Shown here: positions 1 through 12,740 of the stretch, piece by piece
Position numbering within the stretch: the first letter of the stretch is position 1
Layout of the letters: each line of letters begins with the position of its first letter
Source of the DNA: Cryptomeria japonica
Lineage: Eukaryota; Streptophyta; Pinopsida; Cupressales; Cupressaceae
Length of the DNA: 64,000 bases
NCBI RefSeq assembly: GCF_030272615.1
Contig: NC_081405.1
Span: forward strand, 23,327,772-23,391,771
Direction: 5' to 3'
Translations under genes and position numbers: made by a program
The notes under the pieces: model-generated
Seen by the model: the letters and a program-made list of their open reading frames with translations, nothing else
Told to the model about the DNA's origin: nothing
The model's database searches: none

Positions 1-692
1 TCTTCAATTAGAGTACTATGCTTGGACTTTTTGACACTAAATAGAAACCTTTCCAGATAAACTTCAAGACTCTCATCTTCTTTCTGTGTCATTCTAAAGA
101 TATCATCCCCATGATGATCAATGCCTCTACAATAATCTTTATACTTTGCAAGAAACAATTGTTTCATCTCATCCCATGTATTGATTGTGCTACTACCCAA
201 GCTCATAAACTATCTTAAAGATGATTCCTTCAAAGTGGAAGGAAATATTTTGAGTCTATGGGCATCTATACTATAATAAAAAATCCTACAGAGAACATCA
301 AACTCAAACAGAAATGTGTCTAGATCCTCTGTCACTAATCCATAGAATTTAGGGAGGGAAGAAGATGGAATGCTCTTGAGATTAGCATTATCATGTTGAT
401 CAGATATGGGGAACTCAAACGTTGGGTCCAAACATGGTGGTGGATTATTTCCACCAGGAGGTGGGTTTCCTTGCATTGGACTTGTGGGGGGAGTTACTAT
501 AAGAAATTCTTCTTTGGGGGGTCCAAAGAGGAACTGAAAACTGCCTTCTGGAAATTCAAATTCAGGGTGGTTCAAATTCTCTAGGGTTTGATAAAGTTCA
601 GCAAAAGGATTTATATCTGGGGAATTAATTTCTGCATGATTAGGATGACTGGGCATAAATCTACCTAGATCATCTCTTCTTCGCCTATGCAT
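1..692 (-). pseudogene. Ty3/gypsy retrotransposon gag fragment
   Basis: The minus strand reads as a retrotransposon capsid (gag) protein. It starts with ATG at 692, has a Pro-rich stretch, then the block LPKFYGLVTEDLDTFLFEFD typical of plant Ty3/gypsy gag. A single in-frame TAG near 210 replaces the conserved Trp of the RWFMSLG block; after it the same frame continues to the window edge with TINTWDEMKQLFLAKY and ESLEVYLERF, which are also gag features. The protein continues beyond position 1. Gag packages element RNA into particles in the cytoplasm. The stop makes this copy a pseudogene. A primer-binding site and LTR edge lie just upstream on the same strand, so this is the 5' end of an element pointing out of the window. 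Confidence 0.85.
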
Positions 693-793
693 GCAGATTC
701 ATAATTTTTTTTCAAACAATCAGGTATCCCAAAAAAATAATTAACTAAAAACTGAAAAGACAATAACCATAACAGGTTCTTAGTTTGACACCA

Positions 794-811
794 TCCCCGG
801 CAACACCGCCA
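794..811 (-). promoter_or_regulatory. Primer-binding site, tRNA-Asp type
   Basis: On the minus strand the sequence reads TGGCGGTGTTGCCGGGGA, close to the complement of the plant tRNA-Asp 3' end (TGGCGCCGTTGCCGGGGA, from memory). It lies about 5 bases inside the LTR edge at 817 and about 100 bases upstream of the gag start. This primer type is characteristic of Athila/Tat/Ogre-like gypsy elements, and it supports the lineage of the gag fragment. Confidence 0.7.
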
Positions 812-816
812 AAAAA

Positions 817-1810
817 TGTTCGACCGAACAATAAGAATAATAACTCTAGTTGAAGTCTCAACCCAAAGTTTGGACATTCACTTGGTAAAGTCACTATTTC
901 TATAGCTAGTGTTCATTTGATTATCAACCCAGGGACATAATACTTGAAATGGGTCTGCACTATATATGCACTAAGTTCCTGCAACAACTACTCTACATTA
1001 CTGCAACAACTAACATTATGTAGAAAAGATAAGCAAGAATTGAAACTATTGAAAGGCTACAGGAAAACTTCTGCATTAACATAAATTCATTCAAGCAATA
1101 CTCGCTAAGTTCAATGTTGATAAACATAAATTACTCTATTTTGGTTTGGCTGCAGGAACAGTCAGTGGATCTGTTTCCAGTGGCTGCAGGAACAGTCAGT
1201 GGATCTGTTTCCAGTGGCTGCAGGAACAGTCAATGCAAGAACATCTATTGTAGCTAAGGAAGGAAACTAATATTAACAAATGCATAGGAACACTCACCAA
1301 GTGGGGCCCCTTGGGTGAGTGATTCCAGGCTTCCCAAAAATAACTCTAAGTGCTCAGAATAACATATTTGTATTTGTCGTTCTTTGGAGGTCATTACATG
1401 ATTCAACATAAAAAGAAACTCAAAAACACTTGTAAAAATCCTCTACTCTACTTTCTCTCTTTTTCTATCTAACCTCTGAGAAGAGATGAAGAGCTTATTT
1501 TAAAAGAAAACATCTATTTTAGACAACACAGATCACGCCGAAGAGAAGAGGCAGATAACTAATCGAGAAAGGAGATAGTTGGAGTTAAGCTACAGAAAAT
1601 GCGGATCTAAACCGAACCATAGTCATAACATACTATGGCGGTATTTACAACACCAATGTCCACTTGAGTTAGACATCAGTAGTATCGCGTGATTGCTTCT
1701 CCTATGTCATTCCTTATGCTTTTCAACATCTCTGTTGTTCGATCTTTCGGTCATATTTTTGAATATCTCTTCCTGCAACTGGCGTGATAGGCGAGCTTCC
1801 ACCGCAACAT
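817..1810 (-). repeat. 5' LTR of the minus-strand gypsy element (far edge undefined)
   Basis: The LTR edge next to the primer-binding site is TGTTCGACCGAACA at 817, with the expected TG. The other boundary could not be located; 1810 is only a rough guess. The stretch has no coding capacity and carries a short tandem repeat at 1147-1232. Confidence 0.45.
1147..1232 (+). repeat. 34-bp tandem repeat, about 2.5 copies
   Basis: Two identical 34-bp units (1147-1180, 1181-1214), each starting TGGCTGCAGGAACAGTCAGT, are followed by an 18-base partial third copy. The perfect identity implies a recent duplication inside the LTR-like region. Confidence 0.95.
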
Positions 1811-2099
1811 CATTTATTCCCTGCACTTCAAAAGAAATAACATACAAGAACATACATACATATTTTATTTAATCAGGACATCTATTAATTTCACACATGA
1901 TATTGCCCTAAACAATCCACATGGGAACATGAATGAATAACATGGCTGCAAGAATAAACTGGCCAAGACAAAAACATGTTTTAATAGGTTCAGGCTAACA
2001 TATGAAATACATATAGTAAACTTTCGATACATCATTAATATTATGTAAATCAAAATATGACAAAAGCTTAAGAGTTCTAAGGATAAAAATATGCCAATG

Positions 2100-3222
2100 T
2101 CTCAACTCATCAGTCCCTACTTTTCCTAGTGATGGCATTTCCTCTTTTGATTCCAACAAAATTCCCACTAGAGATGATGCATTAATGAGAAATACTTGCC
2201 CTTCTCCTAAAGTTTGTCTTACCCCTAAAGATTCTTTAGAGAAAGAAGATGAAATCATAATCAATTTCCTCAATTCTCTCTCCCCTAAAGATCCTATTAA
2301 AGACATTTTGAGGAAAGAGGATGATTTAAATACATGTGGTGATTCTTTCCCTCCTAAGGATGAATAATTAATAAACAATGTTATCCCTTCTCCCGAAATT
2401 GGCAATAACAATAAGGACATTTTTGTGCATGGTATTCCTTTCAATGACCTCACTATTTGGGATGAAGCATTAAAAGAAGGTGTTGATTATTATCTACCCC
2501 ATGAGAGAACCCTATCCCAAGGGGATGTAATCATGATTGATAACTCCCTTGATAACATCTCACCTTCCATGAATCTCAATCATTCTCCCTCTAAAAATAA
2601 AGCATCTCCCTCTCCTCAACTAGGTTCTACTCATAAGGATACCCTAGTTCAAGGTAAGATTGTTGACATCTCTTTCAAAGAGCTCCCTCTTAAAGGTGAG
2701 ACTTTGAAGAGTAATGTTGATCCTTCTCCTTGAGAGTTTGTTCCCCATATATATCCTTTGGTGATAGAGGATGATATGACCTTTCCTACTAATACTTTTT
2801 CTATTCTCCCTCCTAAAATTGATCCTATCCATGATATTTTAATGCAAGGAGAAATTATCAACAATTCTTCCAACAATCTTGTTCATTCTTCTTCTAAGAA
2901 CACCTTTGATATTCCTAAACCATCCTCAATCAAATTGATACATGTGAATGAAAGACCTAATAAACCCCTCTTCGTAGTTCAAGGTGCTTGTCCTTCTCAA
3001 AATTCCCCACGTAAGCCTATCTTAGTGGTTCAAGGTGGTTATGCTTATGATTCTTTTTTTACTCCTAAGAAACCTATTCTTACTATGCAAGGAGGTTATC
3101 CTACTAAGATCCCTTATGAGTATGCTAAGAAAATTACTGGAGAGAGTTATCATATGGTTTCTCATACCTACAACACAAGAAACAATAGGCAACCTAGTCC
3201 TCCTCTAGTTATCCGAACTTAA
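2100..3222 (+). pseudogene. Gypsy polyprotein region upstream of protease
   Basis: Plus-strand open segments separated by stops encode a Ser/Pro/Lys-rich, low-complexity protein. It contains degenerate repeats of the type CLTPKDSLEKED and LSPKDPIKD, then KPLFVVQG, KPILVVQGGY and KPILTMQGGY at about 24-residue spacing. No enzyme domain is visible here. By position it is the linker between gag and protease of the element whose protease and G-patch follow. Gag proper is not seen in front of it, so the 5' part is missing or too decayed. Stops at 2365 and 2731 and frame changes show it is not functional. Confidence 0.6.
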
Positions 3223-3239
3223 CTTCCTCTCTCTCAACC

Positions 3240-3900
3240 TACCCTTCCTCAAGCACCTCGTATATCAAATCTTAGCAAGGAGTATGATCTCATTGAACAA
3301 CTTAAGGCCACTCCTGCTAATATTTCTATTTAGGATTTAGTTCAAACTTCACCTACTTACCATGGGATTTTACAAGACGCTTTGAAAAACTTAGATGTCC
3401 CACCTGCAGTGACACCTAATAATATGTCCACTTTTATTGATCCTACAAACAAATCCAAAGCTCAAGTTGTATTCACACACCTTCTCCTGAAATCCAAAAT
3501 CAATATGATCCTCTTATGATTGTGGTTATTATCAATGATAGTGTTATAAGATGAACCCTTGTGGATAATGGATTTGGCCTTAATGTTTGTGGTGTGGACT
3601 TATTAGATAAGATTAATGTGGATCGTTCTCTCATCGAGCCTTCTTCTCTTACTATTTGAGGCTTTGATAATGTTGATAAACAATGTCTAGGTGTCATAAC
3701 CTTGCTTGTTAGGGTAGGTATTGTTGTGTTACCTACACCTATTCATGTTACGCCTGGTAATTTGATATATAACCTTCTATTAGGGAGACCTTGGATTCAT
3801 AGCATGCAAGTTGTCCCCTCAACTTTGCATAGGCAAGTCAAATTCATTTATAACAATATGGCATACACCTTGTTTGCTGCCAAACCTCAAGAACCATTAA
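3240..3900 (+). pseudogene. Gypsy retropepsin (aspartic protease) relic
   Basis: After a conserved linker (KEYDLIEQLKATPANISI, followed by an in-frame stop where Trp is usual), the frame reads IINDSVIR, TLVDNGFGLNVCGVDLL and NLIYNLLLGRPWIHSM. The LGRPWIH block is the C-terminal flap of retropepsins in plant gypsy elements. The active-site D-S/T-G appears as VDNGF, as in related Tat/Ogre copies. Several in-frame stops break the protein. In an intact element it would process the gag-pol polyprotein in the particle. Confidence 0.75.
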
Positions 3901-4688
3901 AATATGGGTCTTCTTGTTCAACTACTTCCCATTCTTCTTCCAATCCTTCTACTTGTTCAAATACATCCATTTCCTTTAATGATGTTGTTCCTTCTAGTAC
4001 TCATGATTCTCCTACTCAATTAGAATCTCCTCCCAAGGATATCTTTTCTCCCAAAGAAGTTCTCGCAAATGATGATTGGGGATCTCTAGACTTTACCCCT
4101 ACTTTTATAGGAGAATATAGGGTACCTTTTAATGGATCTAAGACTAAGAAGAAGAAATCTAAGGAGGAACCTAAAGAGCAACCTACTTTGTCTAAACAAC
4201 TAAGTAACCACTTTGTGGCTGCTTCTAATTCAAATGATTCTTCAAATCCTTTCTCTAATTCATATAGCACTGAGACTTATGAGGCATCACCATCTCCTTC
4301 TGATTTGGAATCTCTTTATGGTCCTGGTTTTCACATTTTGGCTAAGAGTGGCTATGATGGCAATGGTTGTGGCGCAAATGAACAAGGAATTAAAGTTCCT
4401 TTCAAACATAATACACATGAAGCTTCATTTGTACTTGGATATAATCCTTCTAAGCCCACCAAAGCATCTAAAAGACCATCTCTCAATGTGAATACTATAT
4501 TTAATAGTGATGATAACCTCACCTCAATTAAATCATCTTTTATTTCTTTCAAAACTCATCCCCCTCATAAGGAAATCTTGGTGATGAAAAAATATCTTTA
4601 TGAATCTCCTCAAGAGATTTCTAATCCCACTTATGAGGCTTTATCTTCTACTCATTCTAAAATCCTTCTTCTAGGAATAATGCTCTAA
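3702..4688 (+). pseudogene. Protease C-terminus plus G-patch domain of a gypsy element
   Basis: This 328-residue open frame begins inside the protease (LLGRPWIHSMQVVPSTLHRQ, about residues 27-46). It continues through a Ser-rich, Lys-rich linker (KTKKKKSKEEPKEQ) and then carries a G-patch-like motif, about residues 200-232: LYGPGFHILAKSGYDGNGCG followed by ANEQGI. The G-patch is a glycine-rich RNA-binding motif fused to protease in some retroviruses and plant gypsy elements. No reverse transcriptase follows; the frame closes and the next 1.5 kb is non-coding. The element therefore looks non-autonomous. The open frame itself is long for this window, but its flanks are broken. Confidence 0.7.
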
Positions 4689-4891
4689 TGAGTTATACTT
4701 ATCCCTCTCCTAATATTTCTTGTGTGCAAGATAAGTATGACTTAGTGGCCCATTCTTCTCCTATAAACTTCTCTCTTTCTAAAGACTTTTTAACATTCAT
4801 CACCTTATACATGTTTTTAATCTCACTTATAGTAGAGAATTTAACATGTCATATTCAAATACCTCATTCAATCTATCACGTCTTTAAATAA

Positions 4892-6349
4892 CATTAATGG
4901 CTATTATGTTGCTCATCATTATGTGACATTGGTAGCTCACTTACCGGGGGCTCATTGTCATTCACGATGGTACAATTTCACGTGCAATCATACTTTTGGA
5001 AGCAACATAATAGCCTATTTATATCTCATCTCTTCTCCCTATATATATGGGGGGCAAGAGTGATTTCAAACATCTCTCCTTCTTAAGATTAAAATTTACC
5101 CTTTGTGAAGTAGTGTCTTCTAGAAGGATTTCTTATTGATTGTAGGAGTGTATTCATATTTGAATTCTTTCTCTCATATTGGAACAAGCATCCCTAATGG
5201 GGATCCTAAGTACATATCCTTAATTGGGACCTCCTCCTTGGTGATTGGAAGTCTTTGATCATTCATCAATTTCTCTTCTTCATTGAGTAGTATCTTTTAT
5301 AATACACCCTTCTATTTTGTGTACGTGCACATCCTTGATGAGGATCTCTTGCCTTCTTTTAGAAGAGTGTTGTTATAAATAATCTCTCTCTGATGTCATC
5401 TCAATCCTTTTCTCTTTTCAAATCTCTTGCATTCATTCATTATAGAAGATGTTATATTTGTCTAAGACAACTCCTCTTGAAGGTAGATGTCTTTTGAACA
5501 AAGATCTCTTCTCCTCCAAGGATCTCCTTTACACTTATATAGAAAGATATCTCTTTTTCAACTATCTTATCCTTGCTTGAAGAGTATTCCCTCTCTTGCT
5601 TGGATTTATGACATTGTTGCATGATGGATATCTTATTGATGCCAAAGGTAGGTATCCTTGTTCTAATTGCACACACATGCACGAGGTTGAGTCGAACTAA
5701 CGGTGTTCTCACTCTCCTTCCTTACATGGATCACCCAAACAGACACTAGGGGCTAGTTTTCCATGTCCCTCTCTCCATGGATCACCTTGTTTTGGGGGCG
5801 AGATGTCCATGGTTCCTTTTCTCTTCTCATGGATCACCAAATTGTGTATTTGTGCTTTCTATCTCTTCTTCCTTCTCTTGGAATTTATTTCCATTTAAAT
5901 CTTTCATGTTGTGTTAGAGAGATCTCAAATCCTCACACTCTCTATTGTGTTGGAATTAAGGCTTGGTTCTCTTTCTTACCAAATGATTCTCCATTAGTTT
6001 TTTGATCTTATATCAAATCTTCTTGTGAGCATTTGTCATCAACCTTCTTTCACAATTTGATGTGGTAAACATGATACCTTGTTTCAACTCACTAAAATTA
6101 GCAAGTCGAAATAGGGGGGGACATATAGCTACCCTCGAATTTTCATCATGGAATTTTCATCACCTTCCTTAGTAAACATTTATGTGATTTTGTGATTTTA
6201 TCTAACATGTGTTTTTGTAGGGTGCGGATCCTAACTGAGTACTGCAGATACCGATGGGGGCTTCATCCGACAACTTGTAGATATATCCTTTTTCATTAAT
6301 GTTTACTTTTGTTTACTTTAGCTTGCATATGCACATAGCTTCATATGAC
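4892..6349 (+). other. Non-coding internal part of the gypsy relic
   Basis: No protein domain is readable here on either strand. The stretch is T/C-rich, with repeated ATGGATCACC words around 5725-5840. By position it lies between the G-patch frame and the polypurine tract, where RT and integrase would sit in a complete element. It appears to be substituted or lost. Confidence 0.5.
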
Positions 6350-6367
6350 CACTAAAGTGGGGGTAAA
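6350..6367 (+). promoter_or_regulatory. Polypurine tract of the gypsy relic
   Basis: The purine-rich run AAAGTGGGGGTAAA immediately precedes the TGTAGTGTCG start of the 3' LTR. That is the usual place for the plus-strand primer. Confidence 0.6.
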
Positions 6368-8029
6368 TGTAGTGTCGTAAATTGTACACCCTTGCTAGGG
6401 TGGTACAACTACAATTTCACACTTAGGTTAGCACACACCTTAGTGTGTCTTGCATCTTCCATTATTATTTCCCTTTAAGAATTTAATTAAATCTAAAGTC
6501 AAATTTCATCACTTCATACATCATAAAATTGGGCCCTTTACCCTAATTGTGCCCCTTTTTATTTTATTCCTCCAATAAATCGTTTAATCATAAACCCTAA
6601 CTATGTCTTATTTTGACCTTTAAGGCCTGATTTCGCATATCAAAACACCTCAAAATCACTTGTAACTTTGGGATTCACTCTAATATCATCATATCTAACA
6701 GTCCTAAAAATTTGGTGAAAAGTTGGTCAGACCGTGGCGGGAATGCACATGGTCCTCGACTTTTTTCTTGAAATTTCGGGAGCACAATTCTATGATATTA
6801 TAATGCTTAACCCCAAAATATTGGTGAGAAATTCAATTCCTAGGTCGGCCTAAAGGTGCAATTAAGTTGAAATTAAGATCTAGGGTTTCATACATAAGAG
6901 CTCTCTTTCTTCATTTGAAGCCAACTAAAGAACTAAAATCTATCTAATCTAAGGGAGTTTTCAACAAAGAAAGCATAAGGAGCCTTCTATGTAGTGAAAG
7001 AGAAGCCTATGTGGAGTCTTCAACATCATTAAACAACATTCAAAAGAATTCATCAAGCATTTGTCAAGAACTCATCATCAATTAGGAGCCTTGAAGACAT
7101 TGAAGAGTGATAAGAGATCTTGTGGCAATATCTCTCCCTTGGGGATTGGTATGATTTCATGTTATTTTCATGTCTTTGTATGAGCTTCTTTACATCAATT
7201 TGCATATTTAAATTCATGCTTTAGATAATTTAGCATATTTGGTTTGAAGCATTGCTATCTACATTCAAATTTACATTTTGGGTTTACTCTCATGCGTAGG
7301 GTAGCTCTAGTTACTTATCATTTAGGATCTTTCATACACATAAGGTTCTAGCATACACATTTTTAGTACATTGTTGGCTATTTGTGGAGGTGGAAATCAC
7401 CAACATAGGGGTTTGACTAAGGCAAAACCCTATATAGCCACCCAAGCCTTCCCTTTTCAGTTGCAGGTGCAGAAACAAGCATCCAAAGGCAGTTTCAGAT
7501 CTGGAAAAGCCATCAGAACCACTCAAAAGTATCAGAAGTGCATAAATATGTCAAGGACAGGGGCATGACACCCTGGTCCCTCCATTTTGCAATCAAGTTT
7601 GACAAGTTGCAGACTCAAGACATCCATTTTGCAATGTTTCAGTTGTAGCTTCTTGTCTACAGAAACAGGATAGAGGTGTGACACCCTAGACCTAGTCAGT
7701 TTTGTCCAATTTCAGCATTAGGTACACATCCAAAATCCTCCCCATTTCATGCTTTCAATATCTCGGTTTCAGATCTGCAAGTTTGTTCAATTTCAAGTTC
7801 ATTTGTGCTTCATTCTTTATCTCCTAGTCTAGTTGACCATTCAAACCCTAGTTTTTCTCATCATTTGCAACAAGAGGAATATAAACCCTAAGAGGCAATC
7901 CTTGGCTCTCTCTTTCCCACAATAAGTAGCCAAAGTGATCTATCTCCCTAGGCTCTTTTATATTCCCAATGTGTTGGCAAAAGTAGGATTAGGTCCTAGT
8001 CACTCGATCTCGCTTTTCCCGCCACCACA
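6368..8029 (+). repeat. 3' LTR of the gypsy relic (right edge approximate)
   Basis: The sequence starts TGTAGTGTCGTAAATTGTAC right after the polypurine tract and is non-coding. The right boundary near 8029 (CCGCCACCACA) is a guess, based on where copia gag coding begins. I found no second LTR, so the element is 5' truncated or its other LTR is unrecognised. Confidence 0.5.
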
Positions 8030-8034
8030 ATATC

Positions 8035-8780
8035 AAAGGATCTCATCTTTCACATTGATAAGTGTAAAATAGTTAAGGAAGCATGGGATGTCTTAGGGAA
8101 AATTGTATGGTCAAATTGATGAGATTTGAGGCTATCAACTTGATAATGATCTCACCATGTTGGATCCCAAGAATTTTGATACTATCCAAGATTTTGTTAC
8201 CAAGGCAAATGAGCTAAGAGCGCACTTGAAGGATTATGGCATTGATAAGAAGCATGCAGAGTTGGTCTACAACCTTTTGGGAAATCTTCCATCAAAGTAT
8301 GCAAAATTTATTTCTAGCTTCCAAACCCATTGCTTGATAATGGGTAGTTCCTTCACAATGCCTTCTTTTGATGCATTTACAAAAATGTTGATGTTGGAGC
8401 AATCTAAGTTGTTGAGCATTGGGATTCTCAAATCTTCAAAGTCACAAGCTTTGGTGGCCAATAAAGAGAATCAAGGAATGAATTCCAAAAAGAATCAAAA
8501 GTAGTTCAAGCCTAAGACACAACAAGATGGAGCACAATCTTCCTCTCCACAATATTTGAAAGGATTTTACTTCCTCACCTGAGGGCAAATCATATAAGGA
8601 GAGGTTTTGTTCATATTGCAAGAAGAGTGGTCATGATGAGCATCGTTGCCACACTAAGCAGATTGATGAGTTGCCCAACATTCTCAAGAAGAACAACATT
8701 GATTTACCATCCGCTTGTAAGAAGAAGGATTCATCTCCTTCCCCTTCCTCACAGTCAAAAGGTAAGGGAAAATCTCTTTG
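8035..8780 (+). pseudogene. Copia gag (UBN2-like) with CCHC zinc knuckle
   Basis: The plus strand encodes a copia-type gag: IVKEAWDVLG, then DFVTKANELRAHLKDYGI and LVYNLLGNLPSKYAKFISSF. A CX2CX4HX4C zinc knuckle (CSYCKKSGHDEHRC) follows near 8620-8660. Several frame changes and stops separate the pieces (for example at 8502 and near 8580). Gag binds element RNA in virus-like particles. The 5' end is cut near 8030, where the gypsy LTR abuts. Confidence 0.8.
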
Positions 8781-9363
8781 TGCTACTACAAGTCATAATT
8801 TAGGGAGATGACTTCTAGATTCAGGGACTTCTCATCATATGACATCTTCATAGTCTATGTTCTCTTCATTTGAGCCTTTTCACATGCCCCCCATTTTGAT
8901 GAGCAATCATACATACATGGATGTGACTGGGAAAGGATCTATTGCCATTGGGGATAACTCCTTCAATAATATGTTGTGTGTACCCCATTTGACAAACAAT
9001 CTTCTTTCCATCTATCAAATCACTCATGGGGCAACAAGGAAAATTGTGGAGTTCACACCTAATTCAGTTATCGTTAGATACTTAGAGACTAGAGCTATTA
9101 TTGCTAGAGGGGTGGTGGATCATGCATCTCAGTTATATTCCTTTGCAGAATTTGTTCCTATTGATGAGGATGATTCTTCATATGATGATCACACTTATTG
9201 TGATGATTCAGATATCGAGGAGAATTTTGGGTACTTGAACTTGGGGGTTCTCACATGTGGCCCTGTTCTTGAGCCTTGCATACCATCTCCTCCTATTGAT
9301 ATCACATCACCTATTGAAGCTGATGATCTAGATAGTGCACTAGTTTTCCTTCTTGTGATTTAG
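8780..9363 (+). pseudogene. Copia protease and downstream acidic region
   Basis: In frame with the zinc knuckle region the sequence reads LLDSGTSHHMTSS, which is the copia protease active-site block (D-S-G-T/A-S-x-H), preceded and followed by stops. The open frame from 8857 continues with GKGSIAI, NNMLCVPHLTNNLLSI and a long Asp/Ser-rich tail not usual for copia pol. Coding ends with TAG at 9361-9363, right beside an insertion point. Integrase, RT and RNase H are absent from this element. Confidence 0.75.
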
Positions 9364-9368
9364 TGTAG

Positions 9369-9396
9369 GGGTACTTGCAAGAAGTTGTGTCCACTT
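9369..9396 (+). repeat. Left terminal inverted repeat
   Basis: This 28-base end pairs with 14379-14406 at 24 positions. The shared core is AAGTTGTGTCCACTT. Confidence 0.75.
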
Positions 9397-12300
9397 TTTG
9401 GCCAAAAAGTGGAAGTTTTTTCCCATTTTTTTCAATTTCATCATGTTTGACCTAAATATTTGAGTCACTTAAAGATGAATCTTGAAAAAATTCAGTAATA
9501 GAAAATATAGTGCTTGAAGTATACTTTCCAAATATGTAATTTATTTTAATAACCAGATCTTAAAAAATGAAGTTTGAATAGGCATTACTAAAACATATAG
9601 TTTAAAAGTCACTTTTCAGGACCATACCATGCCTGTGTACGGCAAGCATAATTTGACCTAAATGAAATTATTTTTATAAATCCTTTTGGGAAAAGATCTA
9701 TAACTCACTCACCTTTGATGAGAATATTTTTTTGTAAATCTTTTTCTGCATTTTTTTTTTTGTTAATTTTTTTTTGGGCATAATCATTGTTTTGAAAAAT
9801 TCTTGTGTACAACAAGCATAATTTGACCTAAAATTAACATTTTCTTTTTATTTTTTATTTTTTTAACTGTATAGAATTGTCTCTAGTTTGATGCCATATA
9901 AAAAAAAATTCAAAAAACTTAGAGACAAAAAAGTTATTAAAAAACTAAAAAACCATGTTATTTCTAGTTTATGGACCTCTTTCATTAGTAATTATTTTAA
10001 AAATAAAAATGTTGATCCATTTTTTAAAAAAATTACATATTTCGAATCTAGACAGTCTCTACTATAATGGGTTTTCATTGTTTAAAAAAATTCAGAAAAT
10101 TTGGTGTTTAGATATATTTTTGAAGTCATTATTTTATATGAAGATTGATTTGGCCTTCAAGTTGCAGGTCAAACCAGGTCCAAGCCAAAGGGTCGGCTCT
10201 CCAAGCCATTTCCCAAGTCAAAATCGAAGCTACAACTAAACCAAAGTTTGAAATTTTTAGAAACGGGATCCCGTTTCATTTTTTTAAATAATTAAAAACA
10301 CATTTAGTAAACGGGATCTTGTTTCCCTTTTTTTTTAATTTAATTTTAATTTTAATTTTTTTAATTTTTTTTAAATTTAAAAAAATAAAAACAAAACTAT
10401 ATATACATTTTAAAAAATAAAACCATATATACATGAAATTAACATTTAAGTTTAAGTCACATTTCCCTTTGTCTTTTTTCCTTTCTTATACTTTAAGTTA
10501 TATTTCATGTATATATTGGGAGGATGTTTGAGAGTGGTTTCAGATCTCTAGGAGTTATAATACAGATTCTAGATTTTAAAAGATCTTATAAATTGTGACG
10601 TAATAGGACCTATAATGTCATAATAGGTCCCATTGTGACATAATAGGTCCTAATGTGTCATAATAGGTCTTATTGTGACATAATAGGTCCTATTGTGACA
10701 TAATAGGTCCTATTGTGTCATAATAGGTCCTATTATGACATAATACGACCTATTAAGTCATAATAGGTCCTATTATGACATAATACGACCTATTAAGTCA
10801 TAATAGGTCCTATTATGTCATAAGACCCCTCAAAAGGACCTATTATGACATTATACCTCTTACTAGGACCTATTATGACTTAAGACCCCTTAGTAGGACC
10901 TATTATAACATAATAGGATTGATTATCACATAATAGGACCTATTATGTCAACATCATAGGTCTTATAATGTCATAAGACCCCTTAAGAGGACATGTCATG
11001 TCATAATAGGTCCTATTATGTCATAAGACCCCTTAAGAGGACGTATTATGAGATTATACCCCTTAGTAGGACCTATTGAAGGGTATTATGTCATAACAGG
11101 ACTGATTGTGACATAATAGGACCTATGATGACATAACAGGTCATATTATGTCATCATAGGTCCTATTATGACATCATAGGTCATATTATGTCATAAAACC
11201 CCTTAAGAGGACCTATTGTTACTTTATACCCCTTAGTAGGACTTGTTAAGGGGTATTATGTCATAACATGACCTATTGTGACATAATAGGACCTATAATG
11301 TCATAATACGATCTATTATGTCATAATAGGTCTCATTGTGACATAATAGGTCCTTTTGTGACATAATAGGTCCTTTTGTGACATAATAGGTTGTATTATG
11401 TCATAAAACCCACCTCTTACTAGGACCTATTATGACATAAGACCCCTTAGTACAATGTATTATGACATAATAGGATCGATTATCACATAATAGGACCTAT
11501 TATGTCATATAGGTCCTATAATGTCACAAGACCCCTTAAGAGAACCTGTCATGTCATAATTGGTCCTATTATGTCATAAGACCTCTTAAGAGGACCTATT
11601 ATAACATTATGTCGCTTAGTAGGACCCGTTAAAGGTTATTGTGTCATAAAAGGACAAATTATGACATAATAGGATCTATGATGATGTAATAGGTCCTGTT
11701 ATGTCATCATAGGTCCTATTATGACTTCATAGGTCATATTATGTCACAAAACCCCTTAAAAGGACCTATTATGACTTTATACCCCTTACTAGGACATGTT
11801 AAGGGGTATCATGTCATAATAGGACCTATTGCGACATAATAGGACCTATAATATTGTAATGCAACCTATTATGTCATAATAGGTCTCCTTGTGACATAAT
11901 AGGTCCTTTTGTGTCATAATACCCCTTAAGAGGACCTATTATGACATTATACCTCTTACTAGGACCTATTATGACATAAGACCCCTTAGTAGGATCTATT
12001 ATGACATAATAAGGTCGATTATCACATAATAGGACCTATTATGTCATATAGGTCCTATAATGTCATAAGACCCCTTAAGAGGACCTATTATAACATTATG
12101 CCCCTTAGTAGGACCTGTCAAAGGGTATTATGTCATACAAGGACCAATTATGACATAATAGAATCTATGATGATGTAATAGGTCCTATTATGTCACCGTA
12201 GGTCCTATTATGACATCATAGGTCATGTTATGTCATAAAACCCCTTAAGATGACATATTATGACTTTATACCCCTTACTAGGACATGTTAAGGGGTGTTA

Positions 12301-12620
12301 TGTCATAATAGGACCTATAATGTCATAATATGACCTATTATATTATAATAGGTCCCATTGTGACATAATAGGTCCTATCATGACATAATACGACTTACTA
12401 TGTCATAATACGACCTATTATGTCATAAGACCCCTTAAGAGGACCTATTATGACATAAGACCCCTTAGTAGGACCTATTATGACATATGTAGAGAAAGAT
12501 AAGTTGGTTGGAAGAGAGAGATGGTACTTTTTGAGAGAGTTGAGGGGTATTATGTCATAACAGGACCTATTGTGACATAATAGGACCTATAATGTCATAA
12601 TATGCCCTATTATGTCGTAA

Positions 12621-12740
12621 TAGGTCCTATTGTGACATAATAGGTCCTATTGTGACATAATAGGTCCTATTGTGACATAATAGGTCCTATTGTGACATAA
12701 TAGGTCCTATTGTGACATAATAGGTCCTATTATGTCACAA
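12621..12740. repeat. Homogeneous 20-bp sub-array
   Basis: The unit TAGGTCCTATTGTGACATAA repeats with almost no change about six times, which makes this one of the youngest parts of the larger array. Confidence 0.95.
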
